59,083 bases of DNA from a virus, in IMG/VR virus record IMGVR_UViG_3300042568_000868, positions 1-59,083 of that record, one strand, 5' to 3'. Of the stretch, positions 25,581 to 32,223 are shown piece by piece. The notes under the pieces were generated by a model. The model searched no databases and was not told where the DNA came from. It saw only the letters and a program-made list of their open reading frames with translations. Position 1 is the first letter of the stretch. Each line of letters starts with the position of its first letter. A program made the translations under genes and the position numbers.

Positions 25581-26216
25581 TTACGATAGGTATTGTGCTT
25601 TCAAATCATCAAAAATTAACTCTATAGAATCACTCATCTTCTTTAATAGTTCTAATGCTAAGTATCGCATATCTGGATGAGCAGCAGGAGAACATCTAAG
25701 TTTAAAGAAATGTCTCCATTCTCTGAGGTTAGCTTTCATACATATTTCAGTCTTAAGTGAATTAGGTAAGATTGCTCTAGCTTGTTGTGGAGTGAATCCT
25801 TTCTTTAATGCCATAAAATAAGCTGTTTCTATCGCTTCTAAGGCATTATAATAGTCTGCCCCTACTATACCTGCATCGTCATCGAGAACGTTGCTTATAA
25901 AGGTTAATTCGTTGCCAAACTTATCTTTACTATAGTTGCAATACCTAGTAGATTCTTGTGCATATGAAGCCACTCTATGTCTCACTATCTCATGACTAAC
26001 GCCTCTATCACATATAAACTTCACTGTAACATCATGGAACTCTAGCATTGCTTCGTGATTAGATTCTATTAGTCTCTTTACCAATTTCTTTGCACTATCT
26101 TCTGTAATCAAATCCTCTGATTTGTAACAAGTTCTAGCTGCTAGTTCTATTGATTTTAGTACATCATCACTATTAATCTCGCTTAAGATATTCACGGTCG
26201 CCTTTATTACCTGCAT
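25581..26216 (-). CDS. thyX: Flavin-dependent thymidylate synthase
   Basis: The 211-aa protein carries the ThyX signature RHRxxSxxxxSxR at residues 79-91 (RHRVASYAQESTR) plus a C-terminal LREWRHFFKLRCSPAAHPDM segment that binds FAD and dUMP. It makes dTMP from dUMP using methylenetetrahydrofolate and NADPH. Together with the purine diphosphohydrolase-like gene and the dUTPase-fold gene it forms a small nucleotide-metabolism cluster. Length is normal for the family. Confidence 0.95.
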   Translation of the reverse strand: MQVIKATVNILSEINSDDVLKSIELAARTCYKSEDLITEDSAKKLVKRLIESNHEAMLEFHDVTVKFICDRGVSHEIVRHRVASYAQESTRYCNYSKDKFGNELTFISNVLDDDAGIVGADYYNALEAIETAYFMALKKGFTPQQARAILPNSLKTEICMKANLREWRHFFKLRCSPAAHPDMRYLALELLKKMSDSIELIFDDLKAQYLS

Positions 26217-26412
26217 ACTTCTTTCCTTTAAATCGTTTTTTAAGTCTTATTTTAAATAGATAAGCAAACATTAAATCCTTTTCATCATATATGTCAGATA
26301 TTCTCCTTGATGCAAATATAAATGGATGATTACAAATAGTAGATATTATTGCTTTATGTATATTGTATTTCTTTGATAATTCTGAATATATTTCTGTATT
26401 CTTAGTTATCAT
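26173..26412 (-). CDS. Small helix-turn-helix-like protein (79 aa)
   Basis: It begins MITKNTEIYSELSKKYNIHK and has a predicted helix-turn-helix: KYNIHKAIISTICNHPFIFA (about residues 15-34). It ends in a strongly basic tail, RLKKRFKGKKYAGNKGDREY. It overlaps thyX by 44 bp. A DNA-binding or regulatory role is plausible. Relatives that I recall in crAss-like phages have no assigned function. Confidence 0.55.
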   Translation of the reverse strand: MITKNTEIYSELSKKYNIHKAIISTICNHPFIFASRRISDIYDEKDLMFAYLFKIRLKKRFKGKKYAGNKGDREYLKRD

Positions 26413-26413
26413 G

Positions 26414-26557
26414 TTACAATAGGATTATGGTTATGCTTTTCCTTTTGTATAACATGTCTGTAAAACAGAAACTACTTTTTCCCCATGTTTCAAACCCGCA
26501 ATCATTTGCTTTTTTGAACCTACTTGTTTTACTTTCTTTCTTGCTGAACTTAGTCAT
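26414..26557 (-). CDS. 47-aa basic small protein
   Basis: The frame encodes MTKFSKKESKTSRFKKANDC, then a GFETWGKSSFCF segment and a hydrophobic end (KSITIILL). Its start overlaps the stop of the 124-aa gene by 8 bp and its stop lies 1 bp before the next start, which fits the operon packing. No function is recognised. Confidence 0.5.
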   Translation of the reverse strand: MTKFSKKESKTSRFKKANDCGFETWGKSSFCFTDMLYKRKSITIILL

Positions 26558-26924
26558 TTTCCTTTAATTTTAATAACATTGTTATCTGTATAGTCTTATT
26601 CCCTATTACAATAGGTATTAGAGCTTTGTTTATTGATAGTAAACCATCTTGGTCATTCATCATTAGTTTGTTGCTCTTGAATGTTTGTATGTATCTACAG
26701 AGATTATCCTTGGTTATATTCTCTTTCTCCATTACAATCTTTCTGTTTTCAGTTGAGTCTATCGCCTTTTTAGGTTTCTTATTCTTTGTTGACTCTAGAT
26801 GTATGGTAAGAAAGGTAGAGAGTATTGATAACTCTCTATCAGTCAAACCTAATAACCCATTAAGACTACGAAGGAACTCTATACTAAGTTTCTCTGATGG
26901 TATAGTCTTGATTAGTTTATTCAT
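26550..26924 (-). CDS. Hypothetical protein (124 aa) with helix-turn-helix-like region
   Basis: It begins MNKLIKTIPSEKLSIEFLRS. LLGLTDRELSILSTFLTIHL (about residues 24-43) looks like a sigma-region-4-type or LuxR-type helix pair, and a later NITKDNLCRYIQTFKSNKLM segment could be a second winged region. This suggests DNA binding. No family is named. Start and stop overlap the neighbouring genes. Confidence 0.5.
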   Translation of the reverse strand: MNKLIKTIPSEKLSIEFLRSLNGLLGLTDRELSILSTFLTIHLESTKNKKPKKAIDSTENRKIVMEKENITKDNLCRYIQTFKSNKLMMNDQDGLLSINKALIPIVIGNKTIQITMLLKLKEND

Positions 26925-27385
26925 TACGCTGTAATTTTGTTAATAAAATCAATTAGATTGTGGTATACTGTAATAGCTTCATCAGCATCTGCAATTAGTT
27001 CTCCTTCATATCTGCCTTTAAGGATATCGGCTTCCACTTCTTCCATTTTAGCTTCAAACTCAGCGCGTTTACGTTTAAGTTTTCCAGTGAGGTCACTTAG
27101 CTTCTTTTCTGCAGCTTCTTTCTTTTCTATTAAGTCATCGACAACATCATATAGAGATACAATCTCTTTTTGAGGTTCGGCCTTAGGTTCGATATCTTTA
27201 ACTACACCAAGACCAATCAATTCCTGTATTAAAGAATGTGATATGCTGGTAGTTACTCTATCCTCTCTAGATGATGAGATAAACTCTTCTGTATGTAGCC
27301 ATTCTGTATCTCCATGTTGAGATGTGAATACTGTACCTTTTTGAATATTACCAAAGTTATCTAGAAATTCTACTTCTTTTCCCAT
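26924..27385 (-). CDS. Coiled-coil protein (153 aa), unknown function
   Basis: The N-terminal third is a small beta domain (MGKEVEFLDNFGNIQKGTVF). The C-terminal half is a long charged coiled coil (EKKEAAEKKLSDLTGKLKRK, about residues 87-106). It follows a promoter-like motif at 27412-27431 and a terminator after the RNase H gene, so it begins a new transcription unit that runs through thyX and dam. It overlaps the next gene by one base. Confidence 0.55.
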   Translation of the reverse strand: MGKEVEFLDNFGNIQKGTVFTSQHGDTEWLHTEEFISSSREDRVTTSISHSLIQELIGLGVVKDIEPKAEPQKEIVSLYDVVDDLIEKKEAAEKKLSDLTGKLKRKRAEFEAKMEEVEADILKGRYEGELIADADEAITVYHNLIDFINKITA

Positions 27386-27411
27386 AATATATTATTATTA
27401 ATAAATTGTTT

Positions 27412-27431
27412 CTATATACATAACGTGTAAA
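27412..27431 (-). promoter_or_regulatory. Promoter-like motif, ACGTTATGTATAG class
   Basis: Read on the minus strand the site is TTTACACGTTATGTATATAG, 27 bp before the 153-aa gene. It shares ACGTTATxTATATAG with the site upstream of 28455. It lies directly after a rho-independent terminator, where a new promoter is expected. Confidence 0.45.
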
Positions 27432-27470
27432 CTATGAAAGTTGTTGTACGTAATTCGCAAATATATGTAT

Positions 27471-27501
27471 AAAAAAATAGAGCTTACTATTTCTAGTAAA
27501 C
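27471..27501 (-). terminator. Rho-independent terminator after RNase HI
   Basis: On the minus strand an 8-bp stem (27494-27501 with 27482-27489, one G-U) closes a GAAA tetraloop. It is followed after a short gap by a run of seven U (27471-27477). It ends the transcript of the co-chaperonin-like and RNase H genes. Confidence 0.85.
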
Positions 27502-27532
27502 CCTATTAAAACAATTAAAACAATTTAATATC

Positions 27533-27994
27533 TTATTCGACAAACAACATATTCATAGCCTCGACAGCATACTTATCTGCTAGTATATTATTAGCATTAT
27601 CAGCATGACCTTTAACCCAAATAACTTCAACATTAACTTCTTTAAGTAAGTCAGATACAAGCCTCCATTGGTCTGTATTTGCCTTATTCGCATATCCTTT
27701 AGCATGCCACTTCTTTAACCACCCGCAGGTCAAAGGATTAGAAACGTATTTAGAATCTGTATAAATAGTAATATCTTTTATACCATGTTCTTTTGCGAAT
27801 CTAAGGGCTGTAATAAAGGCTTGTAATTCCATTCTATTGTTAGTAGTATCAGGACTATTCCCTTGTAGTATCGCAGATTGCTTTCCTCCAATTAATTTCC
27901 CTTCACATTCAATAACAACACTATATCCTCCTGGGCCAGGGTTTCCGGAGCAAGCTCCATCCACCCATGCTTCCCATTTGTTTTTCTTATCCAT
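27533..27994 (-). CDS. rnhA: Ribonuclease HI
   Basis: The 153-aa protein has all catalytic residues of RNase HI: D12 (WVDGACSGNPGPGGY), E56 (NNRMELQAF), D80 (IYTDSKYV), H130 (VKGHAD) and D140. It degrades RNA in RNA-DNA hybrids, for example replication primers. It lies 5 bp downstream of the co-chaperonin-like gene. Length is typical of the bacterial enzyme. Confidence 0.95.
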   Translation of the reverse strand: MDKKNKWEAWVDGACSGNPGPGGYSVVIECEGKLIGGKQSAILQGNSPDTTNNRMELQAFITALRFAKEHGIKDITIYTDSKYVSNPLTCGWLKKWHAKGYANKANTDQWRLVSDLLKEVNVEVIWVKGHADNANNILADKYAVEAMNMLFVE

Positions 27995-27999
27995 ATGGA

Positions 28000-28455
28000 T
28001 TATTTCTTTGTAATAGCAACTACATCGAATGGTTCAACCAACGCTGAGTCTTTAAACAAATCAAAATCCATTGAGCGTTTATTTGGGAATACAATAGTAT
28101 CACCAACATTTAATTCAACAGCTCCATTCAATCCAGCTACTTTGACTGTAGCAGGTACAGATAAAACAATACCGCGTCTAAATGTAGATTCAGTTTCTAC
28201 TTCGGTTTTAACCATCTCTAGTATATCATCTCCATTCTCGTCCTTCTCACCAGTTGGTTGAGGGGCAGTCAACGGCTTAAGAACCATCTGAATTTCTAAA
28301 GGTTTTACTAGTATATATCTTGTGAAATCATATTTAATTCCTTCAGATACAATATTGGCTAGAGTTTCATCACTAACGTTTTCAATCTTGTGATAAGATT
28401 GCTCTTCTTGAGAAACTTCTATTGCAGGTGCATCACATACTTCTAATTCATCCAT
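28000..28455 (-). CDS. Co-chaperonin-like (GroES/gp31-like) protein, tentative
   Basis: The 151-aa protein has an acidic N-terminal arm. Its C-terminal beta domain contains RGIVLSVPATVK and LNVGDTIVFPNKRSMDFDLF (about residues 114-133), then ALVEPFDVVAITKK. The V-G-D-x-I-x-F-P turn and the final DVVAI strand recall the Cpn10 fold of GroES and T4 gp31, which help fold capsid proteins. The mobile loop is not obvious, so this is only suggestive. It is the first gene left of the divergent control region. Confidence 0.45.
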   Translation of the reverse strand: MDELEVCDAPAIEVSQEEQSYHKIENVSDETLANIVSEGIKYDFTRYILVKPLEIQMVLKPLTAPQPTGEKDENGDDILEMVKTEVETESTFRRGIVLSVPATVKVAGLNGAVELNVGDTIVFPNKRSMDFDLFKDSALVEPFDVVAITKK

Positions 28456-28480
28456 CTTTAACTATATTTAATTATTAATA

Positions 28481-28502
28481 CTATATATATAACGTATATA
28501 AA
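28481..28502 (-). promoter_or_regulatory. Promoter-like motif for the leftward arm
   Basis: On the minus strand the site contains ACGTTATATATATAG, 26 bp before the first gene of the leftward arm. It matches the site at 27412-27431 in 13 of its central 15 bases. The shared motif at two unit starts suggests a phage-specific promoter. Confidence 0.45.
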
Positions 28503-28904
28503 TACTATTTGTTGTTGTTAATTCTAAGATATTTCAAGCCCCTATAAGGCTTTTTATTTCCCTCTTCGACTTCATTATTTACTTCAGAATCACCGTTCGT
28601 CAGATTTCTCCTACACCTTCAGGCTTTATCCCAGTCTCCCCTCGTTATTCACTCCTAGACTTACGTCATTTAGTGAAGCGCCCCTGATTCCTTATAAAAT
28701 AACTTTTGACATCTCATTTAAAGCTCACTACTATTTGTAGGTTTAGTAAACGAGGACGTCCCTGTACTTATCGTTTCGCATATCTTCGAGGGAGGTCGAT
28801 GTCTTGAGTGACACTGTCATATATACTAACGAGAGTAAGTTTAAATTGTTCAGTCCAAATGTAACTTTTTTTCAAAATTTTTTATATTTTAGTGGAAATA
28901 TATA

Positions 28905-29062
28905 ATTTTTTGGTAAAATTTTTTAGGCATATTATGTATCTGAACACACAGAGGTAGAATTTTTTAGTAAAATTTTTTATAAATAATATATGCGAATGCT
29001 CAGAGGAATAATTTTTTTTAATATTTTTTGTTGATATTATATATCTGAATACTCAGAGGTGT
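28905..29062. repeat. Three ~52-bp A/T-rich direct repeats
   Basis: Three successive units each contain a T-tract pair (AATTTTTT...AAATTTTTT), a TATTAT-like stretch, and then TCTGAAyrCwCAGAGG or its close variant TGCGAATGCTCAGAGG. The end of the unit falls at about 28957, 29009 and 29062. The CAGAGG ends are spaced 52-53 bp, close to five helical turns, so bound proteins would stack on one face. They resemble iterons or operator sites. Confidence 0.7.
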
Positions 29063-29151
29063 CAAATACCCAACCCCCGGGGCTCGAGTTCATCGTCCAA
29101 TACCCCCACGTCAGTGCAAAGAACACACTCATATCAGGATCAAATACCCAA
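29063..29151 (+). promoter_or_regulatory. Repeated CAAATACCCA motif
   Basis: CAAATACCCAA occurs exactly at 29063-29073 and 29141-29151, and a variant CCAATACCCC lies at 29097-29106. The copies fill the 140 bp before the first rightward gene and may be operators or promoter elements for the early arm. Confidence 0.45.
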
Positions 29152-29210
29152 TTGCCACTGTATTTGGCTGCATGATATAATTTAATATTAACCTAAAACC
29201 AAAGACCATT

Positions 29211-29711
29211 ATGAGTGCATTCAAATTTATTGTTGATAGTATCGAATTGAATACTATCAAAAAACGTGGTAGCGACTTCGACGGCCACACTCAAGTAGTA
29301 TTCTTTTTGACTACTACCAATCTCAAAGACACCAAACGTTACAGACAATCTATCGTGCTTGCTCCAGAGCAAACTAATCAGATTGAGATGTTCGAGAAAA
29401 TGGCTTCAACAGGTGACTTTAAGTTGCTTCAACAAACTGTTGACTCATTGAAGTATGAGGTTGTTGAGGTGCAGTTACCTAAGTATTATCTACTTGACAA
29501 GAAAACAAAGGAAATTCGTACTCGTGAGGACGGTTCTCCTATGATTGCAAGTAGTATGAAGGTATTGATTGAAACCTATACCTGTAAGAATGATGATATG
29601 ATTATTGCTACAGCTACTAAGGAAGCTAATGCAATTGTTAATCGTACTTGTAAATGGGTTGAGGAGGTTGCTCCTAGCAAAACTAATGGACAATCATCTG
29701 ATGATGAGTAA
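29211..29711 (+). CDS. First gene of the rightward arm (166 aa), unknown function
   Basis: The protein begins MSAFKFIVDSIELNTIKKRG. It has a beta-rich first half that could be an OB-like fold, and a polar C-terminus ending NGQSSDDE. An acidic tail after a beta domain is typical of single-strand DNA-binding proteins, but aromatic binding residues are not evident. The codons are balanced and G+C richer than in the following genes, suggesting strong early expression. It is closed by a strong terminator at 29719. Confidence 0.6.
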   Translation: MSAFKFIVDSIELNTIKKRGSDFDGHTQVVFFLTTTNLKDTKRYRQSIVLAPEQTNQIEMFEKMASTGDFKLLQQTVDSLKYEVVEVQLPKYYLLDKKTKEIRTREDGSPMIASSMKVLIETYTCKNDDMIIATATKEANAIVNRTCKWVEEVAPSKTNGQSSDDE

Positions 29712-29718
29712 CATGTAT

Positions 29719-29757
29719 AAGCATTGAGCCTTCGGGCTCTTTGCTTTTCTTTTGCTA
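29719..29757 (+). terminator. Rho-independent terminator with UUCG tetraloop
   Basis: GAGCC-TTCG-GGCTC forms a perfect core stem (29726-29739). It is extended by AAGCA/TGCTT across a two-base mismatch and followed by a T-rich tract to 29753. It lies 7 bp after the stop of the first rightward gene. Confidence 0.9.
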
Positions 29758-29762
29758 AAGGG

Positions 29763-29809
29763 ATTAGTACCGTCTACATAACTTTGCACGTAATTAATTA
29801 GTACCGTCT
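29763..29809. repeat. 13-bp direct repeat, 34 bp apart
   Basis: ATTAGTACCGTCT occurs at 29763-29775 and again at 29797-29809. The spacing equals that of another unrelated pair at 45435 and 45469. The pair starts a non-coding region, so it may be an operator. Confidence 0.6.
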
Positions 29810-30283
29810 CTAGCCTTGCTGATAGGTAAAAGGCCAATTGCAGCTGCAGGCACATACCTAATCAGGCTTACAGTATTAGAATACGTTGGGTACACACTAA
29901 TCTATACAGAAATATGATTGGTTTACAGTTAAATCACGTGTTTTGTATAGATAATATTATGGTTGAGTAGAGGTTGTTTGGGGACTATCCTTATGTTCCC
30001 CTTTTAACCACTTTCTAACTATACCCAAACATCACACCATTCTAGCATTATATGGCCTAAACGCATTTTAAGGCCTTCTAAGGCATTATTACCCTTATAG
30101 AGTTAAGTGTGTAGTGTAGATTGACATTAATGCCTTAAATCGCCTTAAAATAACAAAAACTTAATAACTTTCCAAGTCATCGAGGACACCAGTTTCTATG
30201 CTAACTAAAGGACGACTACGGCCGATTCATGGGTAACATAGTTTTAGGTGTAAGATGCAAATAATTATTAATCAATAACAATT
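29810..30283 (+). ncRNA. Non-coding structured stretch before the 83-aa gene
   Basis: No convincing gene is present. Several hairpins are visible: CTATACA/TGTATAG (29912-29955), GGGGA/TCCCC followed by TTTT (about 29979-30005) and GGCCT/AGGCC near 30050. There is also an AAGGCATTA/TAATGCCTT inverted repeat (30081-30137). A two-part stem (ACACC/GGTGT and CTATG/CATAG) closes a ~65-nt element ending near 30253. The last element sits just before the next start and could be a regulatory leader. Confidence 0.45.
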
Positions 30284-30535
30284 ATGAACAGAATTAAACT
30301 ATTAGTAGCATTAATACTATTAATAACCTTTGCTATTAGTGCAAAGACAATATTTCCATCTGAGTATGTAGTTGAATATGATGTTCTTTATAAGAATAAA
30401 GTAATATCTACCAACAATATATTCATTGCTGAGAATCCAATCAGGAATAAAATGTACAATAGAGTTAAGCATATAGCTAAGCTTAAATACAATAAACCTG
30501 TAGATATTCATATAAATAAAATGGGCTACCAATAA
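30284..30535 (+). CDS. Small exported or membrane-anchored protein (83 aa)
   Basis: It begins MNRIKLLVALILLITFAISA, a clear signal peptide or membrane anchor, followed by about 60 polar residues. The start is preceded by the recurring leader motif TTATTAATCAATAA. It is the first of several small secreted or anchored proteins in this arm. The target is likely the host envelope, but no function is recognised. Confidence 0.65.
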   Translation: MNRIKLLVALILLITFAISAKTIFPSEYVVEYDVLYKNKVISTNNIFIAENPIRNKMYNRVKHIAKLKYNKPVDIHINKMGYQ

Positions 30536-30550
30536 CTAAATCAATTAATT

Positions 30551-30823
30551 ATGGCAAAGACTATAGTATTTAAGAAGGAATTTGAGGTGTTGCTCAAGAA
30601 ACATAAGGTTAAGACCAGATTTGTGAAAGAACTACGCAGGTATTGCAATGAAAATCAATCGCATACTGGCATACTATCTAAACGTGTTAAAGACCTAAAT
30701 AATAAAGAAAACTTTTATTTCTTCATTGCAGGAGCTTTTGTATGGAACACAGAAGGCGGTATATCTAATTTTGAAAATAGTTCATTTTGGTATAAAATAG
30801 CTGTATCTAATACAAATGGCTAA
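30551..30823 (+). CDS. Basic small protein, paralogue 1 of 3 (90 aa)
   Basis: It starts MAKTIVFKKEFEVLLKKHKV, then KTRFVKELRRYCNE, and is closely related to the next two genes. The shared plan is a TIxFxxEFE start, a KxKTxFVxEL helix and a C-terminal aromatic part with a F-x-W motif. High Lys/Arg content suggests RNA or DNA binding. It overlaps the next gene by 8 bp, so the three are co-translated. Confidence 0.65.
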   Translation: MAKTIVFKKEFEVLLKKHKVKTRFVKELRRYCNENQSHTGILSKRVKDLNNKENFYFFIAGAFVWNTEGGISNFENSSFWYKIAVSNTNG

Positions 30824-31076
30824 GACTATATACTTTAAACCAGAGTTTGAGAAGAAGCTCAAGGAGCTTAAAATCAAAACAAAGTTTGTCAATGAACTGC
30901 GTAGGTATTGCAAGGCTACTAATAAGCACTTCATAAACAGAGCTGAATTGATAAATAAGAATCAAAGGTTCTATAGATTTCTGTTTGATGGATTCCCGTG
31001 GCATACTACTAAAGATGGATATCCTTATTGGTCAGCAATGTTTAATAAATCTTATGAATTATGGGACAAACCGTAA
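30816..31076 (+). CDS. Basic small protein, paralogue 2 of 3 (86 aa)
   Basis: It begins MAKTIYFKPEFEKKLKELKI and shares KTKFVNELRRYCKA with the first copy. The C-terminal half is aromatic (RFLFDGFPWHTTKDGYPYW). Its ends overlap both neighbours by 8 and 16 bp. It is one of three tandem duplicates that lie directly upstream of the four-hairpin RNA array. Confidence 0.65.
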   Translation: MAKTIYFKPEFEKKLKELKIKTKFVNELRRYCKATNKHFINRAELINKNQRFYRFLFDGFPWHTTKDGYPYWSAMFNKSYELWDKP

Positions 31077-31336
31077 TCAACCTGCCAGAAAGACACGATA
31101 TACAGCTAAAAAAGCTTCGTGTCAAAACAAAGTTCATTGAAGAGTTTAAGGCTCAAAACAAAAGAGATTACACGACACAAGAAGAAATAGATGATATTCT
31201 TAGTAGACACACAAGCATACGTGCTCTTTTAATGGTATCATTTTCGTGGTTTAACTCCATATATGGATTAAAATACTGGAAAGACATTTACAAAAAAGCA
31301 AAAGCAATGGAATGCGGTTCATTGCCTGATAACTAA
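31061..31336 (+). CDS. Basic small protein, paralogue 3 of 3 (91 aa)
   Basis: It is the most diverged copy: MGQTVINLPERHDIQLKKLR, then VKTKFIEEFKAQNK. The F-x-W motif is kept as VSFSWFNSIYGLKYWKD. The RNA hairpin array begins at its stop codon. The association of basic paralogues with a repeated RNA may be functional. Confidence 0.6.
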   Translation: MGQTVINLPERHDIQLKKLRVKTKFIEEFKAQNKRDYTTQEEIDDILSRHTSIRALLMVSFSWFNSIYGLKYWKDIYKKAKAMECGSLPDN

Positions 31337-31530
31337 GCATAGGATGACAGCCTTGGGTGAGTGCCCCTTAATCAGTCATAAAAACATAGGATAATAACCT
31401 TTGGTGAAATGCCATTAATAATTGATTAGATAAAACATGAGTTGATGACTCCGGGTGAAATGCCCCAATAAAATCAGATGAAAACTGTAGCGGTGAAATG
31501 CCGTATTTACGAATGAAACGAGAGTTATCA
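31337..31530 (+). ncRNA. Array of four hairpins with a 16S rRNA 690-loop-like sequence
   Basis: Four units of about 37-52 nt start near 31337, 31384, 31436 and 31485. Each contains an inner 3-bp stem and a TGAAATG loop: GGG-TGAGTG-CCC, TGG-TGAAATG-CCA, GGG-TGAAATG-CCC and CGG-TGAAATG-CCG. The closing pair changes as G-C, T-A, G-C, C-G, which is compensatory. Outer stems such as ATGAC/GTCAT and TGAT/ATCA frame them. The fourth unit matches the universal 16S segment GTAGCGGTGAAATGC exactly. A rho-independent terminator follows. Confidence 0.65.
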
Positions 31531-31542
31531 TTTGGGACTAAT

Positions 31543-31580
31543 ATGGGAGATGTGTTTTGCGGCATGTCTCCCATTGTTTT
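31543..31580 (+). terminator. Strong terminator after the hairpin array
   Basis: ATGGGAGATGT (31543-31553) pairs with GCATGTCTCCCAT (31562-31574) over 11 bp including wobbles. The T-rich tract TGTTTT follows (31575-31580). It would end the array transcript 20 bp before the next gene. Confidence 0.85.
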
Positions 31581-31600
31581 ATCTACTAACAAATATAGTT

Positions 31601-31870
31601 ATGGAAAAAGATAAACCAACAGAATACAATCCTACACAACAAGAGATTGAAGACTTTATTATCCATAAAAATGGGTATTCAAAGAAAGAAGAAAGATTGG
31701 GTGTGGGTAGAAATATCAATGATAAAACAAGAGGTAAACTCATCCACAGAGAAGGGAAAAGAGAAGAAGTCTTGTATGAGAATAAGCCTTGGGCTCTATT
31801 GCAGTCATTGAAAAAGGGGTTAATTAAACAAGGTTATAAAAGTTCTAATCTAATAATAACATATGTTTAA
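31601..31870 (+). CDS. Small basic protein downstream of the RNA array (89 aa)
   Basis: The frame is open from 31532, but that part overlaps the terminator. The better start is the ATG at 31601, preceded by an A-rich leader. The product begins MEKDKPTEYNPTQQEIEDFI and is basic with GRNINDKTRGKLIHREGKRE in the middle. It lies where the toxin would lie in a type III toxin-antitoxin locus but is only half the length of ToxN-type toxins and shows no match to them that I can see. It overlaps the next gene by 8 bp. Confidence 0.6.
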   Translation: MEKDKPTEYNPTQQEIEDFIIHKNGYSKKEERLGVGRNINDKTRGKLIHREGKREEVLYENKPWALLQSLKKGLIKQGYKSSNLIITYV

Positions 31871-32147
31871 AGATAAGAAATTCTCAAAGGAATCAGTTAT
31901 ATACACATTAATAGTAATACTAGTGTCTATATTGATTGGTTTAGCTATTGGATTGCAGAGCAACAAAGTTGGTAATCCAAAGGTCTATTATATGACCTAC
32001 GATGTTTATGCTGATTCTATTTATGAAGATGTTTGTACAGGTGTAAAAGCAAATTCATATCAAGAAGCCAGAGAAAAGATTCTCAAGATTGAGAAAATGA
32101 GATTAAATGCTGATTCTATTATTGAGAAGAAGATAATGGAAGAATAG
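31863..32147 (+). CDS. Single-span membrane protein (94 aa)
   Basis: After a short basic start (MFKDKKFSKE) there is one membrane segment (VIYTLIVILVSILIGLAIGL, residues about 12-31). A soluble C-terminal domain ends in a charged helix, AREKILKIEKMRLNADSIIE. The topology suggests an inner-membrane protein with an outside domain. Its stop is 5 bp before the tRNA-Glu gene. Confidence 0.65.
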   Translation: MFKDKKFSKESVIYTLIVILVSILIGLAIGLQSNKVGNPKVYYMTYDVYADSIYEDVCTGVKANSYQEAREKILKIEKMRLNADSIIEKKIMEE

Positions 32148-32152
32148 TATAA

Positions 32153-32223
32153 GGCCCTGTCGTCTATGGGTAGGACGCCACACTTTCAGCGTGGAAAACG
32201 AAGTTCGAGTCTTCGTGGGGCTA
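32153..32223 (+). tRNA. tRNA-Glu (anticodon TTC)
   Basis: A full cloverleaf is visible. The acceptor pairs GGCCCTG with TGGGGCT (G-U pairs included). The D arm is GTC/GAC, the anticodon loop is CTTTCAG (TTC at positions 34-36), and the T arm is CGAAG-TTCGAGT-CTTCG. There is an A-C mismatch at the base of the anticodon loop. The CCA end is not encoded. It opens a 1.1-kb non-coding region. Confidence 0.9.

Larger units (their letters stand above)
28456..29210. other. Divergent intergenic control region (755 bp), no gene
   Basis: Transcription points left from 28455 and right from 29211, so this region must hold the promoters of both arms. The left half (28500-28850) has no open frame but several short inverted repeats, for example TTCACT/AGTGAA around 28645-28675, and may contain a small RNA. 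The right half holds three A/T-rich direct repeats and a repeated CAAATACCCA motif. The mixture of A/T-rich repeats and a transcription divergence also makes it a candidate replication origin. Confidence 0.6.

Noticed and set aside
31337-31530. CRISPR array
   Set aside because: Units differ in sequence outside a short loop, spacers are not unique sequences of constant length, and the units form hairpins with changing stems.
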